From Arenicella xantha (GTDB lineage Bacteria > Pseudomonadota > Gammaproteobacteria > Arenicellales > Arenicellaceae): a stretch of DNA of 64,000 nt. This document shows positions 10,813 through 19,357 of this stretch, piece by piece. Within the stretch, counting starts at the first letter, position 1, and each line of letters begins with the position of its first letter. The stretch covers positions 414,206 to 478,205 of the forward strand of contig NZ_QNRT01000002.1 in NCBI RefSeq assembly GCF_003315245.1. Direction: 5' to 3'. The translations under genes and the position numbers were made by a program. The notes beneath the pieces were generated by a model. That model was not told the DNA's origin. It searched no databases and saw only the letters and a program-made list of their open reading frames with translations.

Positions 10813-12516
10813 TTACTTTGCTGGACGCAAGCGCATTTCGTGATGGTTTTTACCGGCCTCGATCATCGGATATACGTTTTCTTCGCGATCCGTTATAAAG
10901 TCCATAAACACCAAGCGATCCTTCAAAGCAAAAGCCTCGCGGAGCGCGCCTTCGACATCTGAAGGCTTGGTGATTTGCATACCGACATGACCATACGCTT
11001 CGGCGAGCGCCACAAAATCCGGCAACGAGTCCATATAGGAATTGGAATAACGCTTCTCGTAGTTAAATTCCTGCCACTGTCGCACCATGCCAAGATATCG
11101 ATTATTCAAATTAATAACTTTTACTGGCAAACCGTACTGCTTACACGTACCCAGTTCTTGGATACACATTTGGATACTACCTTCGCCAGTCACACAAGCC
11201 ACGTCAGAATCAGGAAAAGCTAACTTCACGCCCATGGCGGCAGGCAAGCCAAACCCCATAGTGCCTAAGCCACCTGAATTGATCCACTTGTGGGTATCGG
11301 AGAATCCGTAAAATTGAGCGGCAAACATCTGGTGCTGTCCGACGTCAGAGGTCACGTAGGCGTCACCTCCAGTAACTTCATGTAATTTCTGCACCACATA
11401 CTGAGGCTTGATTACCGTATCGCTGTGCTCATACCAAAGACTATCGAGTCCTTGCCATTCAGCGATTTGCTTCCACCAATCCTTAGTCAACTCAGGATTA
11501 ATATCTTTAACTCGCCGAGCGATTTCACGATTAAACTGCGTCAGCACTTGCTTTACATCGCCAATAATAGCGATATCAGCTTTGATGTTTTTATCAATCA
11601 CTGATGGGTCGATGTCCACATGCAGTATTTTCGCACCAGGCGCGAAGTCATCCAGCGCACCGGTAATTCGATCGTCGAAGCGCGCGCCCAATGCCACAAT
11701 AAGGTCGGCATCATGCATCGCCATATTCGCTTCATAGGTCCCGTGCATTCCTAACATGCCAATAAAAAGAGGATCATTGTGCGGGTAAGCACCTAGCCCC
11801 ATCAGCGTATTAGTACACGGAAACCCAAGTGTCTGCACGAAATCGCGCAACTCTTCTTGAGCTTTTGCCAGAACCACGCCGCCACCGGTGTATACCACTG
11901 GTTTTTTGGCATTCAGAATGGCTTCAACAGCCCCAACAATCTCAGCGGGTCGTGCCGCTTTCACGTCGGGGTACGAACGCATCGCAATGTCCTTTGGATA
12001 AATAAACTCGGTCAATTGAGCGGTAATATCCTTTGGAATATCGACCAATACCGGCCCAGGACGCCCAGAGGTAGCAATATGGAATGCCTTCTTAATCGTC
12101 GCGGCGATATCCTCAACATTCTGAATCAAGAAATTATGTTTGACGCAGGGCCGACTAATACCGACCGCGTCTATCTCTTGAAATGCATCAAAACCGATCA
12201 ATGGAGCCATAACTTGGCCCGATAGAACCACCATTGGAATCGAATCCATATAAGCCGTGGCGATGCCAGTGATAGCATTGGTAATGCCCGGCCCGGATGT
12301 AACCATCACGACCCCCGGCTTGCCAGTGGCTCGTGCAAACCCGTCGGCAGCATGAGTCGCTCCCTGTTCGTGGCGCACCAAAATATGTTGCACATCGTCT
12401 TGACGATGAAATGCATCATATATATGTAGTGCGGCCCCTCCCGGGTATCCGAATACGTACTCTACACCTTCTTCTTTAAGGCTCTGTACAACAATATCTG
12501 CGCCGGTTAACTGCAC
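10813..12516 (-). CDS. ilvB: acetolactate synthase catalytic subunit
   Basis: This thiamine-diphosphate and FAD enzyme forms acetolactate or acetohydroxybutyrate from pyruvate. The TPP-activating Glu is about residue 50 (RHEQGATHAADG), and the TPP/Mg motif begins GEGSIQM near residue 440 and closes with NLNNR. The 567-residue length is standard. The start codon is GTG with GGAG upstream. It heads ilvB-ilvN-ilvC. A predicted promoter and a short upstream ORF with Leu-Val-Ile-Ile codons suggest control by branched-chain amino acids (inference). ilvI would be an equally good symbol. Confidence 0.96.
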   Translation of the reverse strand: MQLTGADIVVQSLKEEGVEYVFGYPGGAALHIYDAFHRQDDVQHILVRHEQGATHAADGFARATGKPGVVMVTSGPGITNAITGIATAYMDSIPMVVLSGQVMAPLIGFDAFQEIDAVGISRPCVKHNFLIQNVEDIAATIKKAFHIATSGRPGPVLVDIPKDITAQLTEFIYPKDIAMRSYPDVKAARPAEIVGAVEAILNAKKPVVYTGGGVVLAKAQEELRDFVQTLGFPCTNTLMGLGAYPHNDPLFIGMLGMHGTYEANMAMHDADLIVALGARFDDRITGALDDFAPGAKILHVDIDPSVIDKNIKADIAIIGDVKQVLTQFNREIARRVKDINPELTKDWWKQIAEWQGLDSLWYEHSDTVIKPQYVVQKLHEVTGGDAYVTSDVGQHQMFAAQFYGFSDTHKWINSGGLGTMGFGLPAAMGVKLAFPDSDVACVTGEGSIQMCIQELGTCKQYGLPVKVINLNNRYLGMVRQWQEFNYEKRYSNSYMDSLPDFVALAEAYGHVGMQITKPSDVEGALREAFALKDRLVFMDFITDREENVYPMIEAGKNHHEMRLRPAK

Positions 12517-12531
12517 CGTAGTCTCCGTCTG

Positions 12532-12603
12532 TCACATCAGGTATTTTTGGGTACCACGCGCTGAAGCTGCGCAAATAATAACCAAAGAAAAAAAGGCCCG
12601 CAT
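12532..12603 (-). CDS. candidate ilv leader peptide
   Basis: A 23-codon ORF (MRAFFSLVIICAASARGTQK and three more residues) ends 15 bases before the ilvB GTG. Codons 7-10 are TTG GTT ATT ATT, that is Leu-Val-Ile-Ile, the amino acids made by the operon downstream. That resembles leader peptides of attenuated ilv operons. Against it: there is no clear ribosome site before its ATG, and no terminator hairpin between it and ilvB as classical attenuation needs. It could instead work by translational coupling, or be chance. Confidence 0.35.
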   Translation of the reverse strand: MRAFFSLVIICAASARGTQKYLM

Positions 12604-12610
12604 GCTGGGC
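12588..12610 (-). terminator. terminator-like hairpin at the start of the ilv leader
   Basis: On the minus strand, GCCC and GGGC (12607-12610 and 12596-12599) enclose a 7-base loop containing GCATGC, followed directly by CTTTTTTTC. It lies about ten bases after the predicted transcription start. The ATG of the candidate leader peptide is inside it. The stem is short, so strength is uncertain. Confidence 0.4.
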
Positions 12611-12627
12611 ACTTAGTCGAGCGAGAA

Positions 12628-12655
12628 ATTATAAACGCAAGGTGATTAAACGCAA
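12628..12655 (-). promoter_or_regulatory. predicted sigma-70 promoter of ilvBNC
   Basis: On the minus strand a TTGCGT -35 box (12650-12655) is separated by 16 bases from a perfect TATAAT -10 box (12628-12633). The predicted start is near 12621, about 105 bases before ilvB. Confidence 0.6.
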
Positions 12656-12823
12656 CGCTCAATTCCGTTTTTTTCTAGTGTTTTCGCGGCCTTGCAAAGC
12701 GTAAATGGCGTGTTTTATGACATTTTGTAATTTTGTTGATATAAAACATTCATCACACTGATGCTAACAACGCCCCACAATCAGTGTTTGCCCTCTACTA
12801 ACCAGCTCGCATACAATAGCGTG

Positions 12824-13558
12824 ATGCACACTCTATTCCTATCTGACCTCCATCTCACGCCAGAAAGACCAGCTGTCACAGCTGCTTTTTTGCACTTTTT
12901 GGAGCACCAAGCCCCGCACGCCGACAAAATTTACTTGTTGGGCGACTTATTTGAGTTCTGGATTGGCGATGATGCTGCCAGCATGCTTGGCGCCGAACCA
13001 ATTCTGCGAGCTATGCACGAGGCAAGCCAGCGCACTGAATGTTTTTTTATCGCCGGCAATCGAGACTTTTTAGTTCGAGATACATTTAGCCAACAATCCG
13101 GCTTCACCATATTGCCAGACGAAACTGTCATCGACCTTTACGGCACAGCAACCCTTTTACTGCATGGAGACAGCCTATGCACCGACGACGTTGCGCATCA
13201 ACAGTTTCGCTCAGCAATGATGACCAATAGCCATTTTTGCGATGCATTCTTGACACTGTCGATTCCGGAACGCATCGCCAAAGCGAAAGAAGCCCGATTA
13301 CAAAGCTACGAGCACAAATCAGCTGTTAGCATGGAAATAATGGACGTGACTGAAAGTGCTGTCAGACAAGCGTTCGACCAGCACTCAGTTAAACAAATGA
13401 TCCACGGTCATACGCACCGGCAACACGTCCACCACTACCAAATAGATGGTGGCCCGGCAACGCGTTATGTGCTCGGAGACTGGCACTCACAAACCAGCGT
13501 ATTAACAGCAGATAAAGACGGACTTACAATCCAAAATCAAGCGATTCCCAATGACTGA
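12824..13558 (+). CDS. lpxH: UDP-2,3-diacylglucosamine diphosphatase
   Basis: LpxH hydrolyses UDP-2,3-diacylglucosamine to lipid X and UMP in lipid A synthesis, at the inner face of the cytoplasmic membrane. It is a calcineurin-like metallophosphatase with SDLHL (residue 7 on), GDLFEFWIGDD, GNRD, HGDSLCTDD and HGHTHR in the expected order. I start at the ATG at 12824 because the protein then opens MHTLFLSDLHL as in the family; an upstream in-frame ATG at 12761 adds 21 unlike residues. No ribosome site is visible before 12824, and a TACAAT box sits just upstream (see findings). It diverges from ilvB. Confidence 0.95.
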   Translation: MHTLFLSDLHLTPERPAVTAAFLHFLEHQAPHADKIYLLGDLFEFWIGDDAASMLGAEPILRAMHEASQRTECFFIAGNRDFLVRDTFSQQSGFTILPDETVIDLYGTATLLLHGDSLCTDDVAHQQFRSAMMTNSHFCDAFLTLSIPERIAKAKEARLQSYEHKSAVSMEIMDVTESAVRQAFDQHSVKQMIHGHTHRQHVHHYQIDGGPATRYVLGDWHSQTSVLTADKDGLTIQNQAIPND

Positions 13559-13625
13559 ACGATAACCCTCAGACAGATAATCTCGAACTAGACAGCATTT
13601 CTTGAGAATGATATTGAATGACTGA

Positions 13626-13922
13626 TTATTCAGTTGGCAACGCATCACCAACTTTAGGGATCACACGATAGAACACTTCACCATCTTTAATAAAGCCTAG
13701 CTGGCTGCGCGCGCGGGCCTCCAATGCCTCCCTACCCTCTTTGAGCTCTTTAACTTCCGCGTGCAATGCCTCGTTGCGCAAGCTAATCAAATCGTTCCGA
13801 TCTCGCTCATCGGTAATTGTAGAATCTAACGACCAGAGCTGAAACACGCCATGCGCGCCAAACCAAAGCTTGGCCTGCAACACAATCAACAACAAAAACA
13901 ACAAACTGGCGAGAATCCTCAT
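13626..13922 (-). CDS. ftsB: cell division protein FtsB
   Basis: FtsB is a small bitopic membrane protein that joins FtsL and FtsQ in the divisome. It has 98 residues: a very short cytoplasmic N-terminus, one membrane helix (about 4-22), a coiled coil (about 38-70, with the LRNE segment) and a conserved ARSQLGFIKDGEVFYRV end. Length and layout match the septum-formation-initiator family. It converges with lpxH. Often it follows eno; eno is not in this window. Confidence 0.92.
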   Translation of the reverse strand: MRILASLLFLLLIVLQAKLWFGAHGVFQLWSLDSTITDERDRNDLISLRNEALHAEVKELKEGREALEARARSQLGFIKDGEVFYRVIPKVGDALPTE

Positions 13923-14170
13923 ACCTCAATTTTACAACGCCAAGCACCAACGAATAAAGCAATACCGCACATTAATAGCTAAATAACATTCGAAACTTAG
14001 CGTACAATTTACCCAAAGAATTATACTCAAACCATTGAAGCGTAACACTTTTTATTATAAGGTGAACCACCGCTCACAATAGATAGAGCGACTAACCAAT
14101 AATCGGCTGGCCTGCAGAGCGCTAGCAGACGTTACCCGTACTCGAATTAAAGAAGGGAGTGACAAAAAAA

Positions 14171-14773
14171 ATGAAAAAATTTACTCTAGCATGCAGCCTT
14201 GCTACCGCAGCATGTCTAACACTGAGCGCACCAGTTCTGGCAGCCGAAAGCGGCACCGGTACATTTTTCGGTAAAGACGCGCCCGGCAAATGGATAGTTG
14301 GCGCAAAAGTCGTCAACATCGACCCTAACGTGCCTGATACTAATGATGCCAGCGGTGTAGGCATCGTGCTCGGTTATGAATTCGCCAAAAGTGTTGGTGA
14401 AGGGACGTCTAGCTTTGAAATTGAATACATCAGCGGCGAAGAAGAACAAATATCGCTAGTTAATTCGGTTGCTACCATCCCAGCCTACCCAGCAGGGTTT
14501 GGAACTTATGAAGCTGAAATTTTCAATGCCTATTTTACCTATCGGTCACCAGGCACCGTCTATTACAAGCTCAAAGGCGGAGTCTCTTACGTTGACTTGA
14601 ATGTAGCGCCAGTCAGCTTACTAGACCGCGACTATGAAGATGTATCATTTGCTGTCGGCCTTGGCATCGGATATCGAATTAACGAGTTAGGTGTAATCGA
14701 ACTAGAATATACACAAGATAGCGGCGATGCTGATGTTGGCACACTAGGTGTCAATGCATTACTAACGTTCTAG
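14171..14773 (+). CDS. small outer-membrane beta-barrel protein
   Basis: A 200-residue secreted protein with a signal peptide (MKKFTLACSLATAACL, cleavage likely after APVLA). The mature part alternates polar and hydrophobic residues, with repeated aromatic-ended strands (TSSFEIEYISG, AEIFNAYFTYRS, YYKLKGGVSYVDL, VIELEYTQD) and a C-terminal Phe, the pattern of an 8-strand OmpA/OmpW-like barrel. The function is not recognisable. I use the ATG at 14171, which has AGAAGGGAG 11 bases upstream, rather than the GTG at 14159. A terminator follows directly, so it is probably a single-gene unit. Confidence 0.75.
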   Translation: MKKFTLACSLATAACLTLSAPVLAAESGTGTFFGKDAPGKWIVGAKVVNIDPNVPDTNDASGVGIVLGYEFAKSVGEGTSSFEIEYISGEEEQISLVNSVATIPAYPAGFGTYEAEIFNAYFTYRSPGTVYYKLKGGVSYVDLNVAPVSLLDRDYEDVSFAVGLGIGYRINELGVIELEYTQDSGDADVGTLGVNALLTF

Positions 14774-14819
14774 CTTGTTAGCGGCCATAGCCTCAGTTGA
14801 GGCAAGCGCCAAAGAAACA

Positions 14820-14851
14820 AAAAAGCCTCGCTAATATAGCGAGGCTTTTTT
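14820..14851. terminator. bidirectional terminator between barrel gene and metZ
   Basis: GCCTCGCT and AGCGAGGC (14825-14832 and 14838-14845) form an 8-bp stem with a 5-base loop. A-tract precedes it and T-tract follows it, so it can end transcription from both the plus-strand barrel gene and minus-strand metZ. Confidence 0.92.
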
Positions 14852-14902
14852 ACATGCAGACGAAGAAAAATTTAGCTGGGCACACAGCCCGAGACATGTT
14901 AC

Positions 14903-16081
14903 TTAAAGCTGCAAATCTTCTATTAAGTCCTCAACATCTTCCAAACCCACCGCGATTCGTATTAGCCCCTCGGTAATCCCCACTTCAGCCTTCTCTTCAT
15001 CACTCCAACGCGCATGCGTAGTGGTATAAGGATGTGTGATTGTGGTTCGGGTATCGCCTAAATTAGCAGTTATTGACATCAATTTAACTTGGTCGATAAT
15101 CCTCCACGCTGCCTCTCGACCACCAGCTACTTCAAACGAGACAACCGCGCCGCCTTTACACTGCTGAGTTTTAGCCAAATGGTACTGCGGATGACTTTCT
15201 AACCCTGGGTAATAAACGTTTTTAACGTTAGCTGTTTCACTTAAGTGCTCAGCGATTCTCGCCGAATTATCACAAGCCTGATGCATTCTCAAAGACAGCG
15301 TTTCTAAACCCTTAGCGAAGGTCCAAGCATTAAATGGACTCATCGATGGACCAGCAGTGCGCATAAATCCAAGCACTTTGTCGCCAACAAAGTCAGCATC
15401 ACCGACAACAGCGCCGCCAACACAACGCCCCTGCCCGTCAATAAATTTAGTCGCAGAGTGCAACACGACATCAGCACCTAATGATAACGGCTGCTGTAAC
15501 ACCGGCGTACAAAAGCAATTATCTACTACCACCTTGATATCGGTATTATATGCATGCGCAATTTCAGATATAGCGGCAATATCACCAATTTCCATTAAGG
15601 GGTTAGTCGGAGTCTCAAAAAACACCATGCGTGTCTTCGGGCTTAGCGCAGCGCGCCAAGCATCCAAATTTTTCATATCAACAAAACTGGTGTCGACCCC
15701 AAATTTAGCCAGTAAACCTGCCAGTAAAATTTTACTAGCGCCGAAAATAGATGATGCTGAAACAACATGATCTCCGGCTTGCAAACCGGCCATGCAAACG
15801 GCAAGCATGGCCGACATACCAGACGCAGTGCCCACACATGACTCACCACCTTCCAAGGCCGCTAAGCGCTGCTCGAAAACTCTTACTGTAGGATTGGTAA
15901 AGCGAGAGTAAATGTTGCCTAGCTCTTGATACGAAAAACGCGCGGCTGACTCTGCCGCCGACCCAAATACAAAACTTGAAGTTGTGTAGATTGGCTCGCT
16001 ATGCTCGCCTTCGGATCCACGCAACTGCCCAACTCTTACGGCCTGTGTAGCCGGGCGATAGTTTTTAAAATCATTGGTCAT
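14903..16081 (-). CDS. metZ: O-succinylhomoserine sulfhydrylase
   Basis: MetZ makes homocysteine from O-succinylhomoserine and sulfide in one step (direct sulfhydrylation) using PLP. The PLP Lys is in HSATKFIDGQGR near residue 208. GTASGMSAM near 84 and the YSRFTNPT segment near 58 are typical of the Cys/Met-metabolism PLP family. At 392 residues it fits MetZ. Its position right after purF (10 bp) is the Pseudomonas arrangement and favours MetZ over MetB. Confidence 0.93.
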   Translation of the reverse strand: MTNDFKNYRPATQAVRVGQLRGSEGEHSEPIYTTSSFVFGSAAESAARFSYQELGNIYSRFTNPTVRVFEQRLAALEGGESCVGTASGMSAMLAVCMAGLQAGDHVVSASSIFGASKILLAGLLAKFGVDTSFVDMKNLDAWRAALSPKTRMVFFETPTNPLMEIGDIAAISEIAHAYNTDIKVVVDNCFCTPVLQQPLSLGADVVLHSATKFIDGQGRCVGGAVVGDADFVGDKVLGFMRTAGPSMSPFNAWTFAKGLETLSLRMHQACDNSARIAEHLSETANVKNVYYPGLESHPQYHLAKTQQCKGGAVVSFEVAGGREAAWRIIDQVKLMSITANLGDTRTTITHPYTTTHARWSDEEKAEVGITEGLIRIAVGLEDVEDLIEDLQL

Positions 16082-16091
16082 AGCAATTTGA

Positions 16092-17618
16092 TTAACTTGA
16101 AAATTGGCTTACATCGCGCAACTCTGACGGCTCAGCTTCTTTCGATTTTTTCGCATCATCGCTTCGTGAAGTCTCTAAGCGAGCAAAATATTCATCGTCA
16201 ACATCGCCAGTAACGTAGCGCTTACTAAAACAAGACGTATCAAACTCAGTAATTTGAGGGTTACCCTCGGAAGCAGAATCAATGAGATCCTGAAGATCTT
16301 GATAAAATAGTTTATCGGAGCCAATTTGCTCCTGAATCTGCTCTACTGTGCGATTGTTCGCGATCAATTCCGAGGCCGCAGGCATATCAATTCCATACAC
16401 GTTCGGATATCGCACCGGAGGAGCCGCCGATGCGAAATAAACTTTATTAGCGCCAGCTTCTCGCGCCATCTGCACAATTTGTTTGGACGTCGTGCCACGC
16501 ACAATCGAATCATCCACCAACATCACATTCTTACCGCGAAACTCTAATTCAATCGCGTTTAATTTTTGACGCACTGATTTTTTGCGCTGTTCCTGACCGG
16601 GCATAATAAAGGTGCGACCGATATATCGGTTTTTAATAAACCCTTCTCGATACCGAACCCCTAACAATTGTGACATCTCGAGCGCCGCTGTACGGCTAGT
16701 ATCAGGAATCGGAATGACCACATCAATATCGTGATCAGGCCACTCCCGAGCGATCTTCTTGGCTAATTTCTCGCCCATCCGCATCCGTGTGCGATACACA
16801 GAAATACCATCGATCATAGAATCCGGACGAGCCAAATATACTTGCTCAAATATACACGGGGCATAGGTGACGTCTTTAACACATTGATGGGTTTGAACAT
16901 CGCCTTCTAATGGCAGAATAATAGCCTCACCGGGTTTTACGTCGGCTATAATTTTAAATCCTTGACTGTCGAGAGCGACACTTTCAGATGCCACCATATA
17001 CTCGCGGCCCGCTTCCGTGTCGCGATAGCCATAGATGAGTGGTCGAATCCCAAATTTATCGCGAAATGCGATGATACCGACGCCCATAATATATGCCACC
17101 ACGGCGTAGCCACCACGGCAACGATGAAAAACACCTTCCACAGCTTGAAAGATATGGCGATTCGTCAACGTATACGTGTCATCGCCAAGGGCTTTGTAAA
17201 TCTCATGCGCCAACACATTTAACAAAATCTCTGAATCAGACGATGTATTGATATGGCGCAAATCATCGCGAAAAATCCGTCGACGAAGACTCTCAGCATT
17301 AGTTAAATTGCCATTGTGTGCCAACGCGATACCAAACGGCGAGTTAACGTAAAACGGTTGAGCTTCGGCTGGCGAACTAGAACCTGCAGTCGGATATCGA
17401 CAATGCGCTATTCCAACATTGCCATTGAGACGTTGCATGTGGCGACTAAAAAATACATCTTTAACCAAGCCATTATCTTTGCGCAAATTAACGAATCCGT
17501 TCTCGTCACAGGTCAAAATTCCAGCGGCATCCTGACCTCGATGCTGCAAAACTGTTAAGCCGTCATACAAGCTTGGACCGACAGGTGATTTACCTACAAT
17601 TCCTAACACACCACACAT
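16092..17618 (-). CDS. purF: amidophosphoribosyltransferase
   Basis: PurF makes phosphoribosylamine from PRPP and glutamine, the first step of purine synthesis. Cys2 (MCGVLGIVG) is the N-terminal nucleophile of the glutaminase domain; [15 protein letters not shown] near residue 365 is the PRPP loop. The length (508) matches the enteric enzyme. It follows cvpA after a 131-bp gap and precedes metZ by 10 bp. No obvious PurR-type box was seen upstream. Confidence 0.98.
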   Translation of the reverse strand: MCGVLGIVGKSPVGPSLYDGLTVLQHRGQDAAGILTCDENGFVNLRKDNGLVKDVFFSRHMQRLNGNVGIAHCRYPTAGSSSPAEAQPFYVNSPFGIALAHNGNLTNAESLRRRIFRDDLRHINTSSDSEILLNVLAHEIYKALGDDTYTLTNRHIFQAVEGVFHRCRGGYAVVAYIMGVGIIAFRDKFGIRPLIYGYRDTEAGREYMVASESVALDSQGFKIIADVKPGEAIILPLEGDVQTHQCVKDVTYAPCIFEQVYLARPDSMIDGISVYRTRMRMGEKLAKKIAREWPDHDIDVVIPIPDTSRTAALEMSQLLGVRYREGFIKNRYIGRTFIMPGQEQRKKSVRQKLNAIELEFRGKNVMLVDDSIVRGTTSKQIVQMAREAGANKVYFASAAPPVRYPNVYGIDMPAASELIANNRTVEQIQEQIGSDKLFYQDLQDLIDSASEGNPQITEFDTSCFSKRYVTGDVDDEYFARLETSRSDDAKKSKEAEPSELRDVSQFSS

Positions 17619-17749
17619 ATATTTAATCTACCGAATATCAAGTCGTGATTATCACGCGCCCATTGCTAATTTTGAGCAGCGCGGGGAGAGCGAATAATAC
17701 AACATTTGCTCGGTGTCGAAGGTATGAAGAAGCGAATAAAACGATAAAT

Positions 17750-18319
17750 CTACTCTTCTGCTTCTTTTGTCGATTCAGATACCTTTTCCGCCAAAATATC
17801 AGCAACTACTTTAGCATTATTCCGTTCTTCTTCAGTTTGTGCTTTCCAACTCTCGGGCAGTAGGTGTTCAACCGAATCAGCCATGGACTCAAAGTAACCA
17901 ATCTGACTAGAGTTCTTCCACCACTCCCTCTCTTCTAACGCAGCTCCACGTCCAACGATAACCACCGCAACCATAATGGCGGCGGCTCGAATCGCTCCAA
18001 AACCTAAGCCAAGTATACGATCAACCCCCTTAATTGGGCCACGGATCAACAACTTAACAATCGCGTAACTGATCAACGCAAATATGATCAAGCCGCCGAT
18101 AAAAATAAGTGCAAAACCAGCCCAATCACGAAAGCTCGGGTTCGGAATACGAATATACTGATTAATAAACTCGCCTGCTTCGGTGCAAAACGTAAACGCT
18201 AGCCAAATCGACACCATCCACGACGCAATCGATAGCGCCTCCTTGGCGAATCCGCGCATCAAACCAACGATAATCGACACCAAGAAAATCGCCGCTATAA
18301 TCCAATCAAAACCACCCAT
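17750..18319 (-). CDS. cvpA: CvpA family membrane protein
   Basis: CvpA is an inner-membrane protein named for colicin V production in E. coli; its biochemical role is not settled. This copy has 189 residues, about four hydrophobic segments (near 4-20, 25-45, 65-85, 105-122) and a charged C-terminal tail. The order SPOR protein, cvpA, purF is the conserved one. Confidence 0.92.
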   Translation of the reverse strand: MGGFDWIIAAIFLVSIIVGLMRGFAKEALSIASWMVSIWLAFTFCTEAGEFINQYIRIPNPSFRDWAGFALIFIGGLIIFALISYAIVKLLIRGPIKGVDRILGLGFGAIRAAAIMVAVVIVGRGAALEEREWWKNSSQIGYFESMADSVEHLLPESWKAQTEEERNNAKVVADILAEKVSESTKEAEE

Positions 18320-18427
18320 ATCTCATTCTCGCTAAAAATTTATATATTGGCTTCAATGTAAGCCACTGCTACAACCGCATTGCACTAGACAATGCCTACC
18401 CTAGCCATCCAATCGCCAAACTGTACC

Positions 18428-19282
18428 TTATGGATACACTCTGATAAATCCATCTTTACCCGTTTTACTTTTCAACTCTTGGTTTTTTGCTTCAGCATCT
18501 GGGCGCTTCTGAAATGGGCCAAGCCAAACACGCGTTCCAGTTTTCGGCCCGCGGTTAGTATCAACAATGGTGCTTTGTGGTGAGAACCCTTGTTTACTTA
18601 GCTCCGCCATCTTCTTATCGACGCCAACCTTCTCGGTGTATAGCCCAACCTGAACAACCCAACCAACTTGAATTTTCCGGACTTCAGCAGTCTGCGCCTC
18701 GGCCTCTAAAGCATTTTTCAGCTCTTTTTCACGTTCAGCTTGCAGCCGACGCTCTTCCTCCGCCTTAGAGTTCGAGTCGCTCTTCGACCCACTCTGCTCT
18801 TTTGGTTTTGGTTTTGGTTTGTTGGTTGCTGTGGCCTGGGTCACGGGGGGATCCACATCTGGTTTCTTAGGCGCAGCCTTTTCTTCAACAGCAACCGACT
18901 CTGATTTAGCGCTTACCGCTGGCTTGTCACTTGGTTTAGATTCTTTCGACTCAGTCTTGTTGACAGCTTCATCAACGCCGACAGAATCACTTGAATCACT
19001 GCCGTCTAATGGCGTGATTTTAGAAATATAAACCGTTTCTTCTGGAAGCTCGTCTACTCGATCTAGGCCCAGCAGTTCATTTTCGATATCACGAGCTGAA
19101 ATATCCTCAGAGATACTCTCACTGATCGAAGCGCTAGGCTGCTTACTCGCTTCACTCGGCGGACCAAGCAACCAAGGAATTACTAAAGCACCGACAAATA
19201 GCAGTACCGCAGCACCAGTAATACGATGTTTCAAATTGAACTCATCAGCCAATTTTACGTCAGACTTATTAGGATCGCTCAT
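18428..19282 (-). CDS. DedD-like SPOR domain protein
   Basis: A bitopic inner-membrane protein expected to bind septal peptidoglycan and support cell division. One membrane helix lies at about 20-38 (ITGAAVLLFVGALVIPWLL). A long low-complexity Ser/Lys/Pro/Glu periplasmic linker follows (about 45-200). The C-terminal SPOR domain begins WVVQVGLYTEK near 208 and ends in DGFIRVYP. Its place between folC and cvpA is that of E. coli dedD. Confidence 0.9.
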   Translation of the reverse strand: MSDPNKSDVKLADEFNLKHRITGAAVLLFVGALVIPWLLGPPSEASKQPSASISESISEDISARDIENELLGLDRVDELPEETVYISKITPLDGSDSSDSVGVDEAVNKTESKESKPSDKPAVSAKSESVAVEEKAAPKKPDVDPPVTQATATNKPKPKPKEQSGSKSDSNSKAEEERRLQAEREKELKNALEAEAQTAEVRKIQVGWVVQVGLYTEKVGVDKKMAELSKQGFSPQSTIVDTNRGPKTGTRVWLGPFQKRPDAEAKNQELKSKTGKDGFIRVYP

Positions 19283-19357
19283 AGTTCGGGGAATTGCGCG
19301 GCGCGCGACTTGCCAATTTGATAGTTACATTCAGATCAACTTGCAAAGGGTATACCA

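Noticed and set aside
14216..14449. Minus-strand frames opposite the barrel gene
   Set aside because: The plus-strand gene has a ribosome site, a signal peptide and a terminator; the opposite frames have none of these.
17660..17680. GTGATAATCAC palindrome before purF as a regulator site
   Set aside because: Arms are only five bases, it does not match the known PurR box, and no promoter could be placed around it.
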